Origin: an uncultured Clostridia bacterium
GTDB taxonomy: Bacteria; Bacillota; Clostridia; Christensenellales; Borkfalkiaceae
NCBI GenBank assembly: GCA_947597925.1
Contig: CANQFA010000003.1
Coordinates: 91,689 to 155,688, forward strand
DNA: 64,000 nucleotides
Direction of reading: 5' to 3'
Shown here: positions 1 through 8,921 of the stretch, in pieces
Numbering within the stretch: the first letter of the stretch is position 1
Layout: the number at the start of each line of letters is the position of its first letter
Notes under the pieces: generated by a model
The model's input: the letters and a program-made list of their open reading frames with translations, nothing else
The model's database searches: none
Told to the model about the DNA's origin: nothing
Translations under genes and position numbers: made by a program

Positions 1-51
1 CATCCCTTCGAAAAAATTTTTATAAACCGCAATAAAATTTGCCGCATTCTA

Positions 52-80
52 TTGACAGAAGCACAAAAAAGTTATAATAT
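52..80 (+). promoter_or_regulatory. Probable sigma-A promoter of the ABC exporter operon
   Basis: TTGACA at 52-57 is followed by TATAAT at 73-78. The spacer is only 15 nt, but overlapping AT-rich hexamers two to three bases further on would restore 17-18 nt. It lies about 75 nt before the first gene of the operon. Confidence 0.6.
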
Positions 81-154
81 ATTTATGGTGCCTTTTTGGG
101 GCCGCGCGGACGGCAAAACCGAGGGCAACTTGTCATATTTTTCGGGGGAAGTCG

Positions 155-838
155 ATGATCAGCATTTGCGATGTCAAAAAGAAGTACTCTTCGGGCAGAA
201 AGGCCTTTTATGCGCTCGACGGCGTGTCGCTCGAGATAGCGGAGGGCGAATTTGTCGCCATCACGGGAAAGTCGGGAAGCGGCAAGTCCACCCTTCTCAA
301 CATGATCGGCACGCTCGACTCGGTGACGTCGGGCTCCATCTTCGTGGACGGGGAGGATCTGTCCAAATATTCGGGCAAGAAGATCGCCGAGTACCGCAAC
401 AAGAAGGTGGGCTTCGTCTTCCAGAGCTTCTATCTCGAGCCCAGTTATACCGTATATGACAACGTGGAGCTTCCCCTCGTGCTCGCGGGCAAGACGGGGA
501 AGCAAAACAGAAAGCCCGTGGAGGCGGCGCTCGAAGAGGTGGGCCTCCTGTCCAAGATCAAGGAGCGGGCGCGCAATCTCTCGGGCGGCGAACAGCAGCG
601 CGTCGCCATTGCCCGCGCCATCGTCAATCGTCCCGCCTATCTCCTCGCGGACGAGCCCTGCGGCAACCTCGACACCGCAAACAGTGAGAATATCATGCGC
701 ATCCTCGCCTCCCTCCACGCCCTCGGTAAGACCGTGATCATGGTCACCCATGACCCCGAAGACGCCGAAAAGGCGGAGCGCGTCGTCACCATGTCGGACG
801 GGAAGATCGTCTCCGACCGCCGCAACAAGCAGAATTGA
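155..838 (+). CDS. ABC transporter ATP-binding protein, LolD/MacB type
   Basis: A 227-aa ATPase that would energise the two permeases encoded directly downstream. Walker A GKSGSGKS, a Q-loop (FVFQSF), signature LSGGEQQR, Walker B YLLADEP and the switch histidine (VTHDP) are all intact. Length and motifs fit the LolD/MacB/FtsE-like family, which does not import solutes but drives mechanotransmission-type export or extraction. The start is supported by GGGGGAAG a few bases upstream of the ATG. The second gene starts 12 nt after the stop codon. The exported substrate cannot be read from sequence; antimicrobial-peptide or lipid/lipoprotein efflux are the usual roles of this class. Confidence 0.93.
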   Translation: MISICDVKKKYSSGRKAFYALDGVSLEIAEGEFVAITGKSGSGKSTLLNMIGTLDSVTSGSIFVDGEDLSKYSGKKIAEYRNKKVGFVFQSFYLEPSYTVYDNVELPLVLAGKTGKQNRKPVEAALEEVGLLSKIKERARNLSGGEQQRVAIARAIVNRPAYLLADEPCGNLDTANSENIMRILASLHALGKTVIMVTHDPEDAEKAERVVTMSDGKIVSDRRNKQN

Positions 839-850
839 CGGAGGAGCGCC

Positions 851-2095
851 ATGCGGACTGTCTTGCATCTCATACGCACCGAGGCGTGGTTTCTGAGAAA
901 GACCATCCTCGTGATCGGGATCATCCTCATCGCCTTTGTGGCGGCCCTCCTCTCGGTCATCTCCGTCTTTCTCGACGTCCCCGACGGCATGTACGAGGGG
1001 CTCAACGAATACAACGACCTCTTTACCCTCACGGTGATGAACTCTGAGGAAAAGCCCCTCGCGGGCGGCACCCCCTTCGGCGGACGGCTCAACGGCATCT
1101 CGCGCTACACCATCCTGACGGGCAGCGCGTCCTATGCGACCAACCCGCACAACGCCCCCTCCAAGGACGAGGACGAGGAAGAGGGCGAAAAGACGGACGT
1201 CGCCATCGCCATCACACTTTCCGGGTTTGCCGTGCTCCCCTCCCGCGCGGAGGAGACCTTTGCGCTCTACGAGGACACCACGAAGGACTTCGCCTTCCCA
1301 AAGCATGTCGGGGAGCTCGCCATCAATAAGGATGTCGCCAAGCTCGCGGGGGTCGAAATAGGAGACACCATCACCCTCTCGCCCGACTCCTTCTTCGACA
1401 GCGAAGAGATGGACCTCTCCAAGGTCAAGGCGCAGACCTATACCGTCGTCGGCTATGTGAACACCACGCGCATCACCACCCTGAATGCAAAGAATGCGGG
1501 CGCCGTGTATCTCCCGAGCTGTCACTTCTACTTCTGCCCCGAAGAGGGCACCGTATATGACGAGCTCCTGTACGTCTTCGACAACGCCAAGACCCTCCAT
1601 GCCCGCTATCTCGACATCGTGCGCAGCGGAAAGGAGGCAAAGATGGCCACCGTCGTCGCCGATCAGGTGGAGAATATCGCCATCGCGCAGGCCTTCTTCC
1701 TCGCCGTCTCCTTCGTGCTCGGGCTCATGGTGCTCTTCATCCTCTACTCCCTCATCGCCATCTTTTTCCGCCAGCGAAAGAAGATGATCTGCCGACTGAA
1801 ACTGCTCGGCGCGCGGGGACGAACGGTTGCGGGCGTCTATTGCCTCATCGCGATCTGTCTCGTCGTCGCAGCCGTCGTCTTCGGGGCGATGTTCTCGATG
1901 GCCTTCAATGTCTACTTCATCAATCTGTGCGGGCAGCTCTTCAGGACATTCAGCGCGAACTTCGTCTCGCACTTCCGTCCCATCGTGCCCGCGACTGTCC
2001 TCGCAGGGCTCATCCTCTTTACCATCCTGCTCTACTTCCACGTCAACCGCAAGATCAAAGATGCCACCGTCGCACAGGAGGTCCGCCATGAGTAA
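851..2095 (+). CDS. ABC transporter permease, FtsX/MacB-like (first of two)
   Basis: 414 aa with the FtsX-family layout: one N-terminal transmembrane segment (about residues 18-40), a large extracytoplasmic domain (about 45-275), then three transmembrane segments in the C-terminal third. The C-terminal cytoplasmic end is short and basic. A GGAGGAG ribosome site precedes the ATG. It overlaps the next permease by 8 nt, so the two are probably translated in a coupled way and form a heterodimer with the upstream ATPase. The extracytoplasmic domain contains an acidic, low-complexity insertion (EDEEEGE) of unknown role. Confidence 0.88.
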   Translation: MRTVLHLIRTEAWFLRKTILVIGIILIAFVAALLSVISVFLDVPDGMYEGLNEYNDLFTLTVMNSEEKPLAGGTPFGGRLNGISRYTILTGSASYATNPHNAPSKDEDEEEGEKTDVAIAITLSGFAVLPSRAEETFALYEDTTKDFAFPKHVGELAINKDVAKLAGVEIGDTITLSPDSFFDSEEMDLSKVKAQTYTVVGYVNTTRITTLNAKNAGAVYLPSCHFYFCPEEGTVYDELLYVFDNAKTLHARYLDIVRSGKEAKMATVVADQVENIAIAQAFFLAVSFVLGLMVLFILYSLIAIFFRQRKKMICRLKLLGARGRTVAGVYCLIAICLVVAAVVFGAMFSMAFNVYFINLCGQLFRTFSANFVSHFRPIVPATVLAGLILFTILLYFHVNRKIKDATVAQEVRHE

Positions 2096-3548
2096 GCGCA
2101 TCGTCCGCCGCATTGTCCGCAAAAAGCCGCAGGAAGGGAATACGGCTCCCGAGGTAAATGAGGCCGAAAAAGAGGAGGCCGCACCCGTCGATCCCCTCCT
2201 CGCCCTCGCCGATGTGGGTGAAGAGCTCGAAAAGGGCTTCAGTCTCTTCGGGCTCGCCTGGAAAAATGTCTTCACCTACACGTGGATGAACCTCAAGATC
2301 TGCTTCACCTTCGCCTGCCTTGCCTTCCTCATCTGCCTCTTTACGGTGTACAATGCCGCCATCAACGAGCGGGAGGAGGCCTTTACCCGCGGCTCGGCGT
2401 CCGCAAACCTCATCATCACACAGAGCAGCAAGACATTGGACTTCTTCCATGAAGAGCTGAAGACATTTGCTCTCGAGGACGTGTACTACGGCAGAAGTTA
2501 TAACACCCTCATCTCCGAGCGCTACGGCGTGGGCGGGAAATATTCGGGCGACACCAGTTTCTATACCCTCGAAGTGGACGGAAAGGCCTACAATGCGAGC
2601 AAGGTGATCAACTTTACCTCCATCGTGCACCCCGAGGACAAGTACTTCACGGAGGCCGACCGCATAGAACTCAAGGAGAACTTCGGCAAGGACAGCTTCT
2701 TCTCCATGGGGCATTATCCCGCAACACCCGAGGAGATCGCGGTGAGCCCCATCATGCTCGAGGCTTACGGTCTGGAGGGGAAAGATGTGATGGGGAAGAT
2801 GCTCACCGTCTACCTGAAGGACCCGCGCGAAGGATACGATCCCCTCTATAAACTATACAGCTATACGGTATGCGGAATAATCGACGAGGACGTCTATTCC
2901 CTCACGGGGCACGCAAGCAATACGAACACCCGTCCCGTCGTGCTCTTCCAGCATGAAAACGAACACGCCGGCGGCTCCCACTTCGTCCGCTACCGCCTGT
3001 ATCTCAAGGATTGGCCGGATGCGGACAAGATGATAGAATGGAGAGAACACTTCGCGGGCGTGGACGAGAGCTACAGCTATTTGGGCTTCGGCTATGTGCA
3101 GAAGGCAAATGCGCTCGCCCGCATCCAGATCCTCGCGACAAATCTCTATATCATCGTGGGCGCGGCACTCATCGTGGGGCTCGTGCTCACCATCTTCCTC
3201 ATGATCGACAAATATATGAAGGTCTTTTCGCGCTCAAGCGGCATTCTGATGACGCTCGGCCTGCGGCGAAGTCAGCTCTACCTGATGCTCGGCATGCAGC
3301 TCTTTATCCTCTGCGTCCTCGCCGTGCCCGTCGCATTTCTCCTGACCGCGGGCGGGTACTATGTCATCAACCTGCTCGTCAAGTGGGTCACGAACGTCGC
3401 ACTCGGCATCTCGATAGGCAAGCTCATCTCCATGCTGCTTGCGGGGATCGCCACCGTCATCGCCCTCTCCCTCATCTTCTTTGTCTATGCCCTCTTCAAG
3501 TTCCGTGTCAAGACCATCAAGGACTACCTGACCACCGAAGTGGACTGA
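2088..3548 (+). CDS. ABC transporter permease, FtsX/MacB-like (second of two)
   Basis: The ORF track begins this frame at 1827, but the real start is the ATG at 2088 (MSKRIVRRIV). It has AGGAGG eight bases upstream and overlaps the first permease by 8 nt, giving 486 aa. A basic, acidic-spaced cytoplasmic N-terminus of about 60 residues precedes the first transmembrane segment. A roughly 290-residue extracytoplasmic domain follows, then three C-terminal transmembrane segments ending in a KTIKDYL tail typical of these permeases. It is the last gene of the three-gene operon and is followed by a strong terminator. Substrate unknown. Confidence 0.87.
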   Translation: MSKRIVRRIVRKKPQEGNTAPEVNEAEKEEAAPVDPLLALADVGEELEKGFSLFGLAWKNVFTYTWMNLKICFTFACLAFLICLFTVYNAAINEREEAFTRGSASANLIITQSSKTLDFFHEELKTFALEDVYYGRSYNTLISERYGVGGKYSGDTSFYTLEVDGKAYNASKVINFTSIVHPEDKYFTEADRIELKENFGKDSFFSMGHYPATPEEIAVSPIMLEAYGLEGKDVMGKMLTVYLKDPREGYDPLYKLYSYTVCGIIDEDVYSLTGHASNTNTRPVVLFQHENEHAGGSHFVRYRLYLKDWPDADKMIEWREHFAGVDESYSYLGFGYVQKANALARIQILATNLYIIVGAALIVGLVLTIFLMIDKYMKVFSRSSGILMTLGLRRSQLYLMLGMQLFILCVLAVPVAFLLTAGGYYVINLLVKWVTNVALGISIGKLISMLLAGIATVIALSLIFFVYALFKFRVKTIKDYLTTEVD

Positions 3549-3576
3549 AATGCCCACATGGGGTCCGAAAACGTAC

Positions 3577-3620
3577 AAAAAAAGCGGGGCCGCCCACGCT
3601 CGGGCGGTCCCGCTTTTTCT
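3577..3620. terminator. Bidirectional Rho-independent terminator
   Basis: A GC-rich inverted repeat (AAAAAGCGGG...CCCGCTTTTT with an inner GCCGCCC/GGGCGG arm) is flanked by an A-tract on the left and a T-tract on the right. It can terminate the ABC operon (plus) and the zinc-ribbon gene (minus). Confidence 0.85.
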
Positions 3621-3625
3621 TTTCG

Positions 3626-3952
3626 TCAGTCGCTGTCGCAGAGCATCAGAATGCCCGCGATCAGATTGACAAAGAGCAAAGAGCAGATCTTGAATCCGAC
3701 GGACACGGGCTGACGGTCGCGCACATGGTTAAAATAGCTGATCGTCATGGGGATACATCAGCAGAGCGGGAAAAGGGCAATTCCGTTCGCGATGCAGCCG
3801 AGGACCATAAAGACCTTGGCGATCGTCTTTAAGACGGACTCCTTCTCGTTCCCGCGGACGGCGGGCACATTGCTCTCCACGGCACAGCCGCAGCCGGGGC
3901 AGATGACGGCCTCGTCGAGGAGCTCCCGCCCGCACTTGGTACAGTATTTCAT
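3626..3952 (-). pseudogene. Zinc-ribbon membrane protein interrupted by an in-frame TGA
   Basis: The ATG at 3952 has AGGAGG upstream and a consensus promoter further up. The product opens with a zinc ribbon (MKYCTKCGREL... CPGCGC), then a linker and a hydrophobic segment (VFMVLGCIANGIALFPLC). A TGA at 3758-3760 then stops the frame after 64 codons. The same frame continues without further stops for 43 sensible codons (CIPMTISYF...), including a second hydrophobic segment, and ends with TGA at 3626-3628. In related zinc-ribbon proteins a tryptophan occurs at this point (LCWCIPM-like), so TGG to TGA is the likely change. Other genes here use TGA as stop, so genetic-code reassignment is unlikely. 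Either a recent nonsense mutation or a sequencing error. Confidence 0.8.
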
Positions 3953-3983
3953 CTTGTGACCTCCTGAGATTTTTTCCATAAGT

Positions 3984-4012
3984 ATTATACTCTCCCTCGT
4001 CTTTCCTGTCAA
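3984..4012 (-). promoter_or_regulatory. Sigma-A promoter of the zinc-ribbon gene
   Basis: On the minus strand TTGACA (4007-4012) and TATAAT (3984-3989) are separated by exactly 17 nt, about 30 nt before the ATG of the zinc-ribbon gene. The promoter looks fully functional although the gene is broken. Confidence 0.85.
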
Positions 4013-4164
4013 CCCCTTCCGAAAATTTTGCTTGGGGAAAGTTTGGGGCGCGGACGGTAAGGCAGGACGAGGGCGATTTTTCAAGTCCCTTTGACGAATT
4101 GCATTGTGTCTCATAAAAATCCGGAATGGCGGGCAAAATTTCGCTCCGGAACTGTTTTCTTCGA

Positions 4165-4193
4165 TTGACAAAATGCCCCTCGCATGCTATAAT
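4165..4193 (+). promoter_or_regulatory. Sigma-A promoter of the cysteine-repeat/LRR lipoprotein gene
   Basis: A perfect TTGACA (4165-4170), 17-nt spacer and TATAAT (4188-4193) lie about 60 nt upstream of the ATG at 4253. Confidence 0.88.
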
Positions 4194-4202
4194 AAACCAT
4201 CT

Positions 4203-4241
4203 TCTCCGCGACTTGCGGAGGACCCCGCGGAGTGCGGGGTC
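4203..4241 (+). other. Two tandem hairpins in the 5' leader
   Basis: CTCCGC-GACTT-GCGGAG is followed at once by GACCCCGC-GGAGT-GCGGGGTC. Both lie between the predicted transcription start and the ribosome site. There is no U-tract, so these are leader hairpins (mRNA stability or translation control) rather than a terminator. Confidence 0.5.
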
Positions 4242-4252
4242 ATGGGAGCTCT

Positions 4253-7200
4253 ATGAAAAAACATCTCATCATCTTCTCCATCCTGTCCCTTCTCCTCGTA
4301 TTCGGCGCCGCCGCTTGCGTCGGGGACGGCATCCACCGCCATGACTACGATGTCGTCGTGACGGCGGCGACCTGTACGGAGGGCGGATATTCCACCCGTA
4401 TCTGCAAGACATGCGGATATTCGGAAAAATTCGACTTCACCGATCCCACCGATCATGACTATGCGCAATGCATTCCGAATGACGACGGCACGCACACCCT
4501 CATCTGTGCCAATGACCCGCAGTATACCCTCTTAGAGGACTGCGAACTCTCCGACCACGTGATAGCGCCGTCCTGTCTGAAGGGCGGCTACACCGAGCAC
4601 ACCTGCGAAAAGTGCGGATATGCCACGCAGGATACCCCCACCGATCCCCTCGAGCACGAGTTCGGACCGTGGACCTCTCTGCAGGGCGACCTTCCCTCCC
4701 ATGAACATGTGTGCACGCGGGAAGGATGCGGCTTCCGCGAGACGATGCCCTGCGCCCATGTCGCGGGTGAGACCGTAAAGCCCACCTGCGAGACGGACGG
4801 ATATACCGTATATACCTGTCCCGACTGCGAGGCGGAGTATCACGCAGATCCCGTCCCCGCCACGGGGCACATCATGGGGCCCGCCGTCTCGGACAATCAG
4901 GGCAAGCACACGAGCACCTGCACCGTCTGCGGGACCGAGGAGACCGACGTGTGCTCCTTCCGCGAGGAAGAGGGCAAGCTCCCCTCCTGCACCGAGGACG
5001 GATATACCCTCCGCGCATGCGAAGTCTGCCATTTCGAAGAGCGGACCAATCTCGCCCGCACGGCGCACAGCTACGGCGCCTGGCACTATGACGGCGGGGA
5101 GACGCATACCCATACCCGCACCTGCGAAGAGTGCGGCGGGGAAGAGCAGGCGGCCTGCTCCTTTACCTCGGTGACCCATACCCCCACCTGCACCGAGGCG
5201 GGATATACCGAGCATACCTGCGACGAATGCGACAGTACCCATACCCACGAGGGAGCGCCCGCCACGGGGCACTCCTACGGCGCATGGGAGGACGACGAGA
5301 CCGCGGGGCAGCACAGCCATGCCTGCCTCAACGGCTGCGGCGAAATCGAGACGGAACCCTGTGACTATGCCGCCGTCACCCATTCCCCCACCTGCACCGA
5401 AGACGGCTCCGTGGTCTACACCTGCCCCGTCTGTAAGGACAGCTACACCGAAAAGGGTGCAGACAGGCTCGGACACGACTTCCCCGCCACCTGGGACTAT
5501 GCGGGCAAAGTGGACGGCAAGGACACCCATGAGCACGTCTGCCGCAGGGAAAATTGCAATGAAAAGGAGAGTGGCGAGTGCAGCGTGAAGCGCATCGAAG
5601 ATGTCCCCACCTGCGACGCGCCCGCCGACATCCACGATGTCTGTGAGGAATGCCATCACACCGAGGACGTGGGCGATATCGAGAAGCTCGACCACGACTG
5701 GGGCACGGGCTGGAGCTATGCCGGCACCGACGAAGAGGGCCGCCATATCCACCGCCGCGTCTGCACCCGCAACCCGGAGCACGTCGAGACGGAGGTCTGC
5801 AACTTCGACATCAGCGTCATCGATGCGACCTGTGAGGCGGGCGGAAAGACCGTCCATACCTGCCCCACCTGCAATAAGATCTACGAAGACAATGCGACGG
5901 ATGCGCTCGGACATCACTATGGAAACTGGGTCTATGACGAGAAAGGGCATACCCATGTCCAGAGGTGCCTGCGCGAAAACTGTGAAAACAGCGTTTCGGG
6001 AAGCTGCACCTTTGCCGATGCCGTGACGGAGGCCACCTGCGACGAGGGCGGCTTCACGACGCACACCTGCGAGACCTGCGGCGGGAGCTATACCGACGCC
6101 GTGACCGAAAAGCTCGGCCATCTCTGGGGCAAGCCCGCCTATAACGGCGAGGGCAAGCATCAGCAGATCTGCGAGCACGACAGCGCGCATGTGCAGACGC
6201 TCGACTGCAACTTTACCCCCGAAGTGACGGAGGCGACCTGCGAGAGCGGCGGCTACACGACCTACACCTGCGAGGACTGCGGCGGATCTTACAAGAAGGA
6301 TGAGACGCCCGCCAAGGACCACACCTGGACCCTCTACCAAAGCACGGGCACGGGCGACGGGACGCACGGCACCCATTTCCGCGAATGCACGGCCTGCCAT
6401 ACCCGCGAAGAAGCGCCCTGCTCCTACGACGAGAAGGTCACGCCCGCGACCTGCACGGAGGACAGCTTTGCCACCCATACCTGCACCGTCTGCGGCGAAC
6501 AGCACACTCACATCACCCCCTCTTCCGCGCTCGGCCATCGCTACGGCGCCTATACCTGCGACCGTGCGGCGGGCACCCATTCCCGTCAATGCCTGAATGC
6601 GGGATGCCGCGAGGTGGAGACCTCCGCCTGCGAATTTGACGAGGTCATTTTCCATCGCGATGCGACCTGCTCCTCCTACAGCCACACGACCTCCAAGTGC
6701 GTCTGCGGCAACACGCAGACGGTCTACGGCAGCCGTCTCCCTCACGAGATGACGGGTTGGATCACGGGGAAATATAATGACGGGCGGTACTATCACCTCG
6801 ACAAGTGCAAGAACTGCGACTACAATGTCGGCGGGCTGTGCTCCTTCGTCGAGACGACGCACGACGCGATCTGCGAAAAGGGCGGATATATCGAGACCAA
6901 GTGCACGATCTGCGGACGTGCGCTCGAAAACAGGCTCTCCGACCCTCTCGGCCACGACTGGTCCGATTACGAATACACGGGCGAAGACGGGCACAACTGC
7001 CATACCCGCACCTGCCGCCGCGCGGAATGCGATGAAACGGAGACGCACGACTGCACCATGGTAGAGGTGGGCTCTGCCGCCACCTGTCTCACGCCCGCCG
7101 ATGCGAAGACGGTGTGCTCCGAATGCAGCCATACCGACGACGTGGACGAGACGCCCGCCCTCGGGCATGCCTACCCCGAAAAGTGGGAATATATGGGCGT

Positions 7201-8848
7201 GAGCGACGGCGTGCACATGAACCGCCGCGTCTGCGCAAACGATCCTTCTCACTTCGAACTGCAGCCCTGCGTCTTCACGGTGCACACCACCGACCCCGAC
7301 TGCACGCATGTGGGAACGGCGACCTATGTCTGCGATCTGTGCGTTCACGAGTACACCGAGCAGACCTCCGACTCCCTCCACCATGTCTGGGAAGAGGAAT
7401 TCGAATGCAATGAGACGGGGCATCTCGGCACCTGTACCCTCTGCGGCTTCCATGAGTTCCTCCCCCATGATTATCACGAATCCAACCTCTGCGCCGCATG
7501 CGGCTACGATGGACTCACCTACCGCTTTATCGCAAAGTCGGACAGCTACGAGGTCGTCAGCGACAGCCGCGTGCCCAATGCAAAGCGCATCGTCATCCCT
7601 GCGGCCCATGAGGACCGCCCCGTCACCTCTGTCAGCTACTATACCTTCGACCGCCATGCCGCGGTGACCGAGGTCGTACTGCCCGCCTCGCTCGAGACCA
7701 TCGAGATAGGCGCCTTCTACCGCTGTGCAAATCTCAAGAGCGTGACCTTCTCGGGAGAGGAGCCCGCCCTCCGCACCATCGGCTACAATGCCTTTATGGA
7801 CTGCACCGCGCTCGCCGAGTTTGCCCTTCCCGAAGGGCTCGAGGAGATTGGCGACTCCGTCTTCCGCGGCTGTGCGAAGTATACCCCCGTCCTGCCCGAC
7901 GGCGTCACCTCCATCGGTGCAAACGCCTTTACGGGGTGCAAGGCCTACCTCGAAGAGAGCTGGGCGGACGGCGCCTTCTATCTCGAGCATCACCTCATCG
8001 CGGTCAAGGCGGAGACCGAGGGTCCCTTCGCCATCCGTGCAAATACCCTGCACGTCGCGGCGGGCGCCTTCGCGGGATGCAAGGGAATCACCCGCCTCGA
8101 GATCCCTGCCTCCGTCCTCTCCTTCGGAAAGGCTGCCTTTGACGGATGCACTTCCCTCGCGGAAGTCGAATATCACGGCAAAGTGGCCGAGTGGTTCGCC
8201 ATCCGCTTCGTCGACGACCTCTCCTCCCCCATGCACTATGCGAGCGGCCTGCACATCGAGGGCGCGGTAGGAAACATCGTGCTTCCCGAAGATCTCCACA
8301 TCACCTATATCCCCGCGGGGACCTTCCGCGGCACGCAGATCACCGGCATCACCATTCCCGCCTCGGTCAAGGAGATCGGCGCGAATGCCTTCCTCGGCTG
8401 CGCGAGCCTCATGACGATAGTCCTGCCCGACAGCGTGGAGCGCATCGGCGAAAATGCCTTCAAGGACTGCGGCTATGCCCTCGACCCCGCGAGCTGGACG
8501 GGCGACGTCCTCTACATCGGCAATCACCTCATCGAGGCGAAGAAGGACGGGACCTTTGAGGACGGCATCTGTACGGTAAGAAAGGGAACGCTCACGATCG
8601 CCCCGCGCGCCTTTGCGGGCTGCAGCGGGCTCAGGGGCATCATCTTCTCCGATGAACTCGTGCGCATCGGCGCCTATGCCTTCGAAAATACCAACCTCGC
8701 CACGGCGCGCTTTGCCTCGCACGAGAGCTACACCTACAGCTGGTTCTGCCAGGGCATCATAGGACGTCAGCACGCCCTCGGCAACTTCTCCGCGGCACAG
8801 TTCGCCTCTCAGTTCAAGTTCTACTATCTCGAGTGGAGAAGAGTCTGA
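4253..8848 (+). CDS. Large surface lipoprotein: cysteine-knuckle repeats plus BspA-like LRR domain
   Basis: The start was moved from the track's 4232 to the ATG at 4253 (MKKHLIIF), which gives a lipoprotein signal peptide with lipobox GAAAC; 1,531 aa. Residues of roughly 30-1080 consist of about 15 degenerate modules of 60-80 residues. Each has a TC-x-x-GGY-x(4)-TC-x-x-C core followed by a histidine-rich strand (GHxYG-W), a layout seen in Clostridia surface proteins and consistent with metal binding. The last part (about 1110-1500) is a BspA-like LRR_5 domain with repeated IGxxAFxGCxxL blocks. Own promoter upstream, terminator downstream. Probable cell-surface adhesin or matrix-binding protein; ligand unknown. 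Confidence 0.85.
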   Translation: MKKHLIIFSILSLLLVFGAAACVGDGIHRHDYDVVVTAATCTEGGYSTRICKTCGYSEKFDFTDPTDHDYAQCIPNDDGTHTLICANDPQYTLLEDCELSDHVIAPSCLKGGYTEHTCEKCGYATQDTPTDPLEHEFGPWTSLQGDLPSHEHVCTREGCGFRETMPCAHVAGETVKPTCETDGYTVYTCPDCEAEYHADPVPATGHIMGPAVSDNQGKHTSTCTVCGTEETDVCSFREEEGKLPSCTEDGYTLRACEVCHFEERTNLARTAHSYGAWHYDGGETHTHTRTCEECGGEEQAACSFTSVTHTPTCTEAGYTEHTCDECDSTHTHEGAPATGHSYGAWEDDETAGQHSHACLNGCGEIETEPCDYAAVTHSPTCTEDGSVVYTCPVCKDSYTEKGADRLGHDFPATWDYAGKVDGKDTHEHVCRRENCNEKESGECSVKRIEDVPTCDAPADIHDVCEECHHTEDVGDIEKLDHDWGTGWSYAGTDEEGRHIHRRVCTRNPEHVETEVCNFDISVIDATCEAGGKTVHTCPTCNKIYEDNATDALGHHYGNWVYDEKGHTHVQRCLRENCENSVSGSCTFADAVTEATCDEGGFTTHTCETCGGSYTDAVTEKLGHLWGKPAYNGEGKHQQICEHDSAHVQTLDCNFTPEVTEATCESGGYTTYTCEDCGGSYKKDETPAKDHTWTLYQSTGTGDGTHGTHFRECTACHTREEAPCSYDEKVTPATCTEDSFATHTCTVCGEQHTHITPSSALGHRYGAYTCDRAAGTHSRQCLNAGCREVETSACEFDEVIFHRDATCSSYSHTTSKCVCGNTQTVYGSRLPHEMTGWITGKYNDGRYYHLDKCKNCDYNVGGLCSFVETTHDAICEKGGYIETKCTICGRALENRLSDPLGHDWSDYEYTGEDGHNCHTRTCRRAECDETETHDCTMVEVGSAATCLTPADAKTVCSECSHTDDVDETPALGHAYPEKWEYMGVSDGVHMNRRVCANDPSHFELQPCVFTVHTTDPDCTHVGTATYVCDLCVHEYTEQTSDSLHHVWEEEFECNETGHLGTCTLCGFHEFLPHDYHESNLCAACGYDGLTYRFIAKSDSYEVVSDSRVPNAKRIVIPAAHEDRPVTSVSYYTFDRHAAVTEVVLPASLETIEIGAFYRCANLKSVTFSGEEPALRTIGYNAFMDCTALAEFALPEGLEEIGDSVFRGCAKYTPVLPDGVTSIGANAFTGCKAYLEESWADGAFYLEHHLIAVKAETEGPFAIRANTLHVAAGAFAGCKGITRLEIPASVLSFGKAAFDGCTSLAEVEYHGKVAEWFAIRFVDDLSSPMHYASGLHIEGAVGNIVLPEDLHITYIPAGTFRGTQITGITIPASVKEIGANAFLGCASLMTIVLPDSVERIGENAFKDCGYALDPASWTGDVLYIGNHLIEAKKDGTFEDGICTVRKGTLTIAPRAFAGCSGLRGIIFSDELVRIGAYAFENTNLATARFASHESYTYSWFCQGIIGRQHALGNFSAAQFASQFKFYYLEWRRV

Positions 8849-8863
8849 TCTTTCCCAAATATC

Positions 8864-8901
8864 AAAGGCGGCGGCAAATGAATTTGCCGCCGCCTTTTTT
8901 T
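8864..8901. terminator. Bidirectional Rho-independent terminator
   Basis: AAAGGCGGCGGCAAAT and its complement flank a 2-nt loop, with T7 on the plus side. The gene on the other strand (P-type ATPase) ends 20 nt away, so it probably serves both. Confidence 0.88.
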
Positions 8902-8921
8902 GTATTTTGATGACATGGGGT

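Noticed and set aside
3758-3760. TGA as a tryptophan or selenocysteine codon
   Set aside because: Many genes in the window end at TGA, so code change is unlikely, and the expected residue is Trp rather than Cys/Sec. No SECIS-like hairpin was evident.
4532-8773. 1,413-aa minus-strand ORF
   Set aside because: Antisense shadow of the cysteine-repeat lipoprotein. High GC removes stop codons from the opposite strand; the sequence is low-complexity (RRG/VAG-rich) with no domain and no ribosome site.
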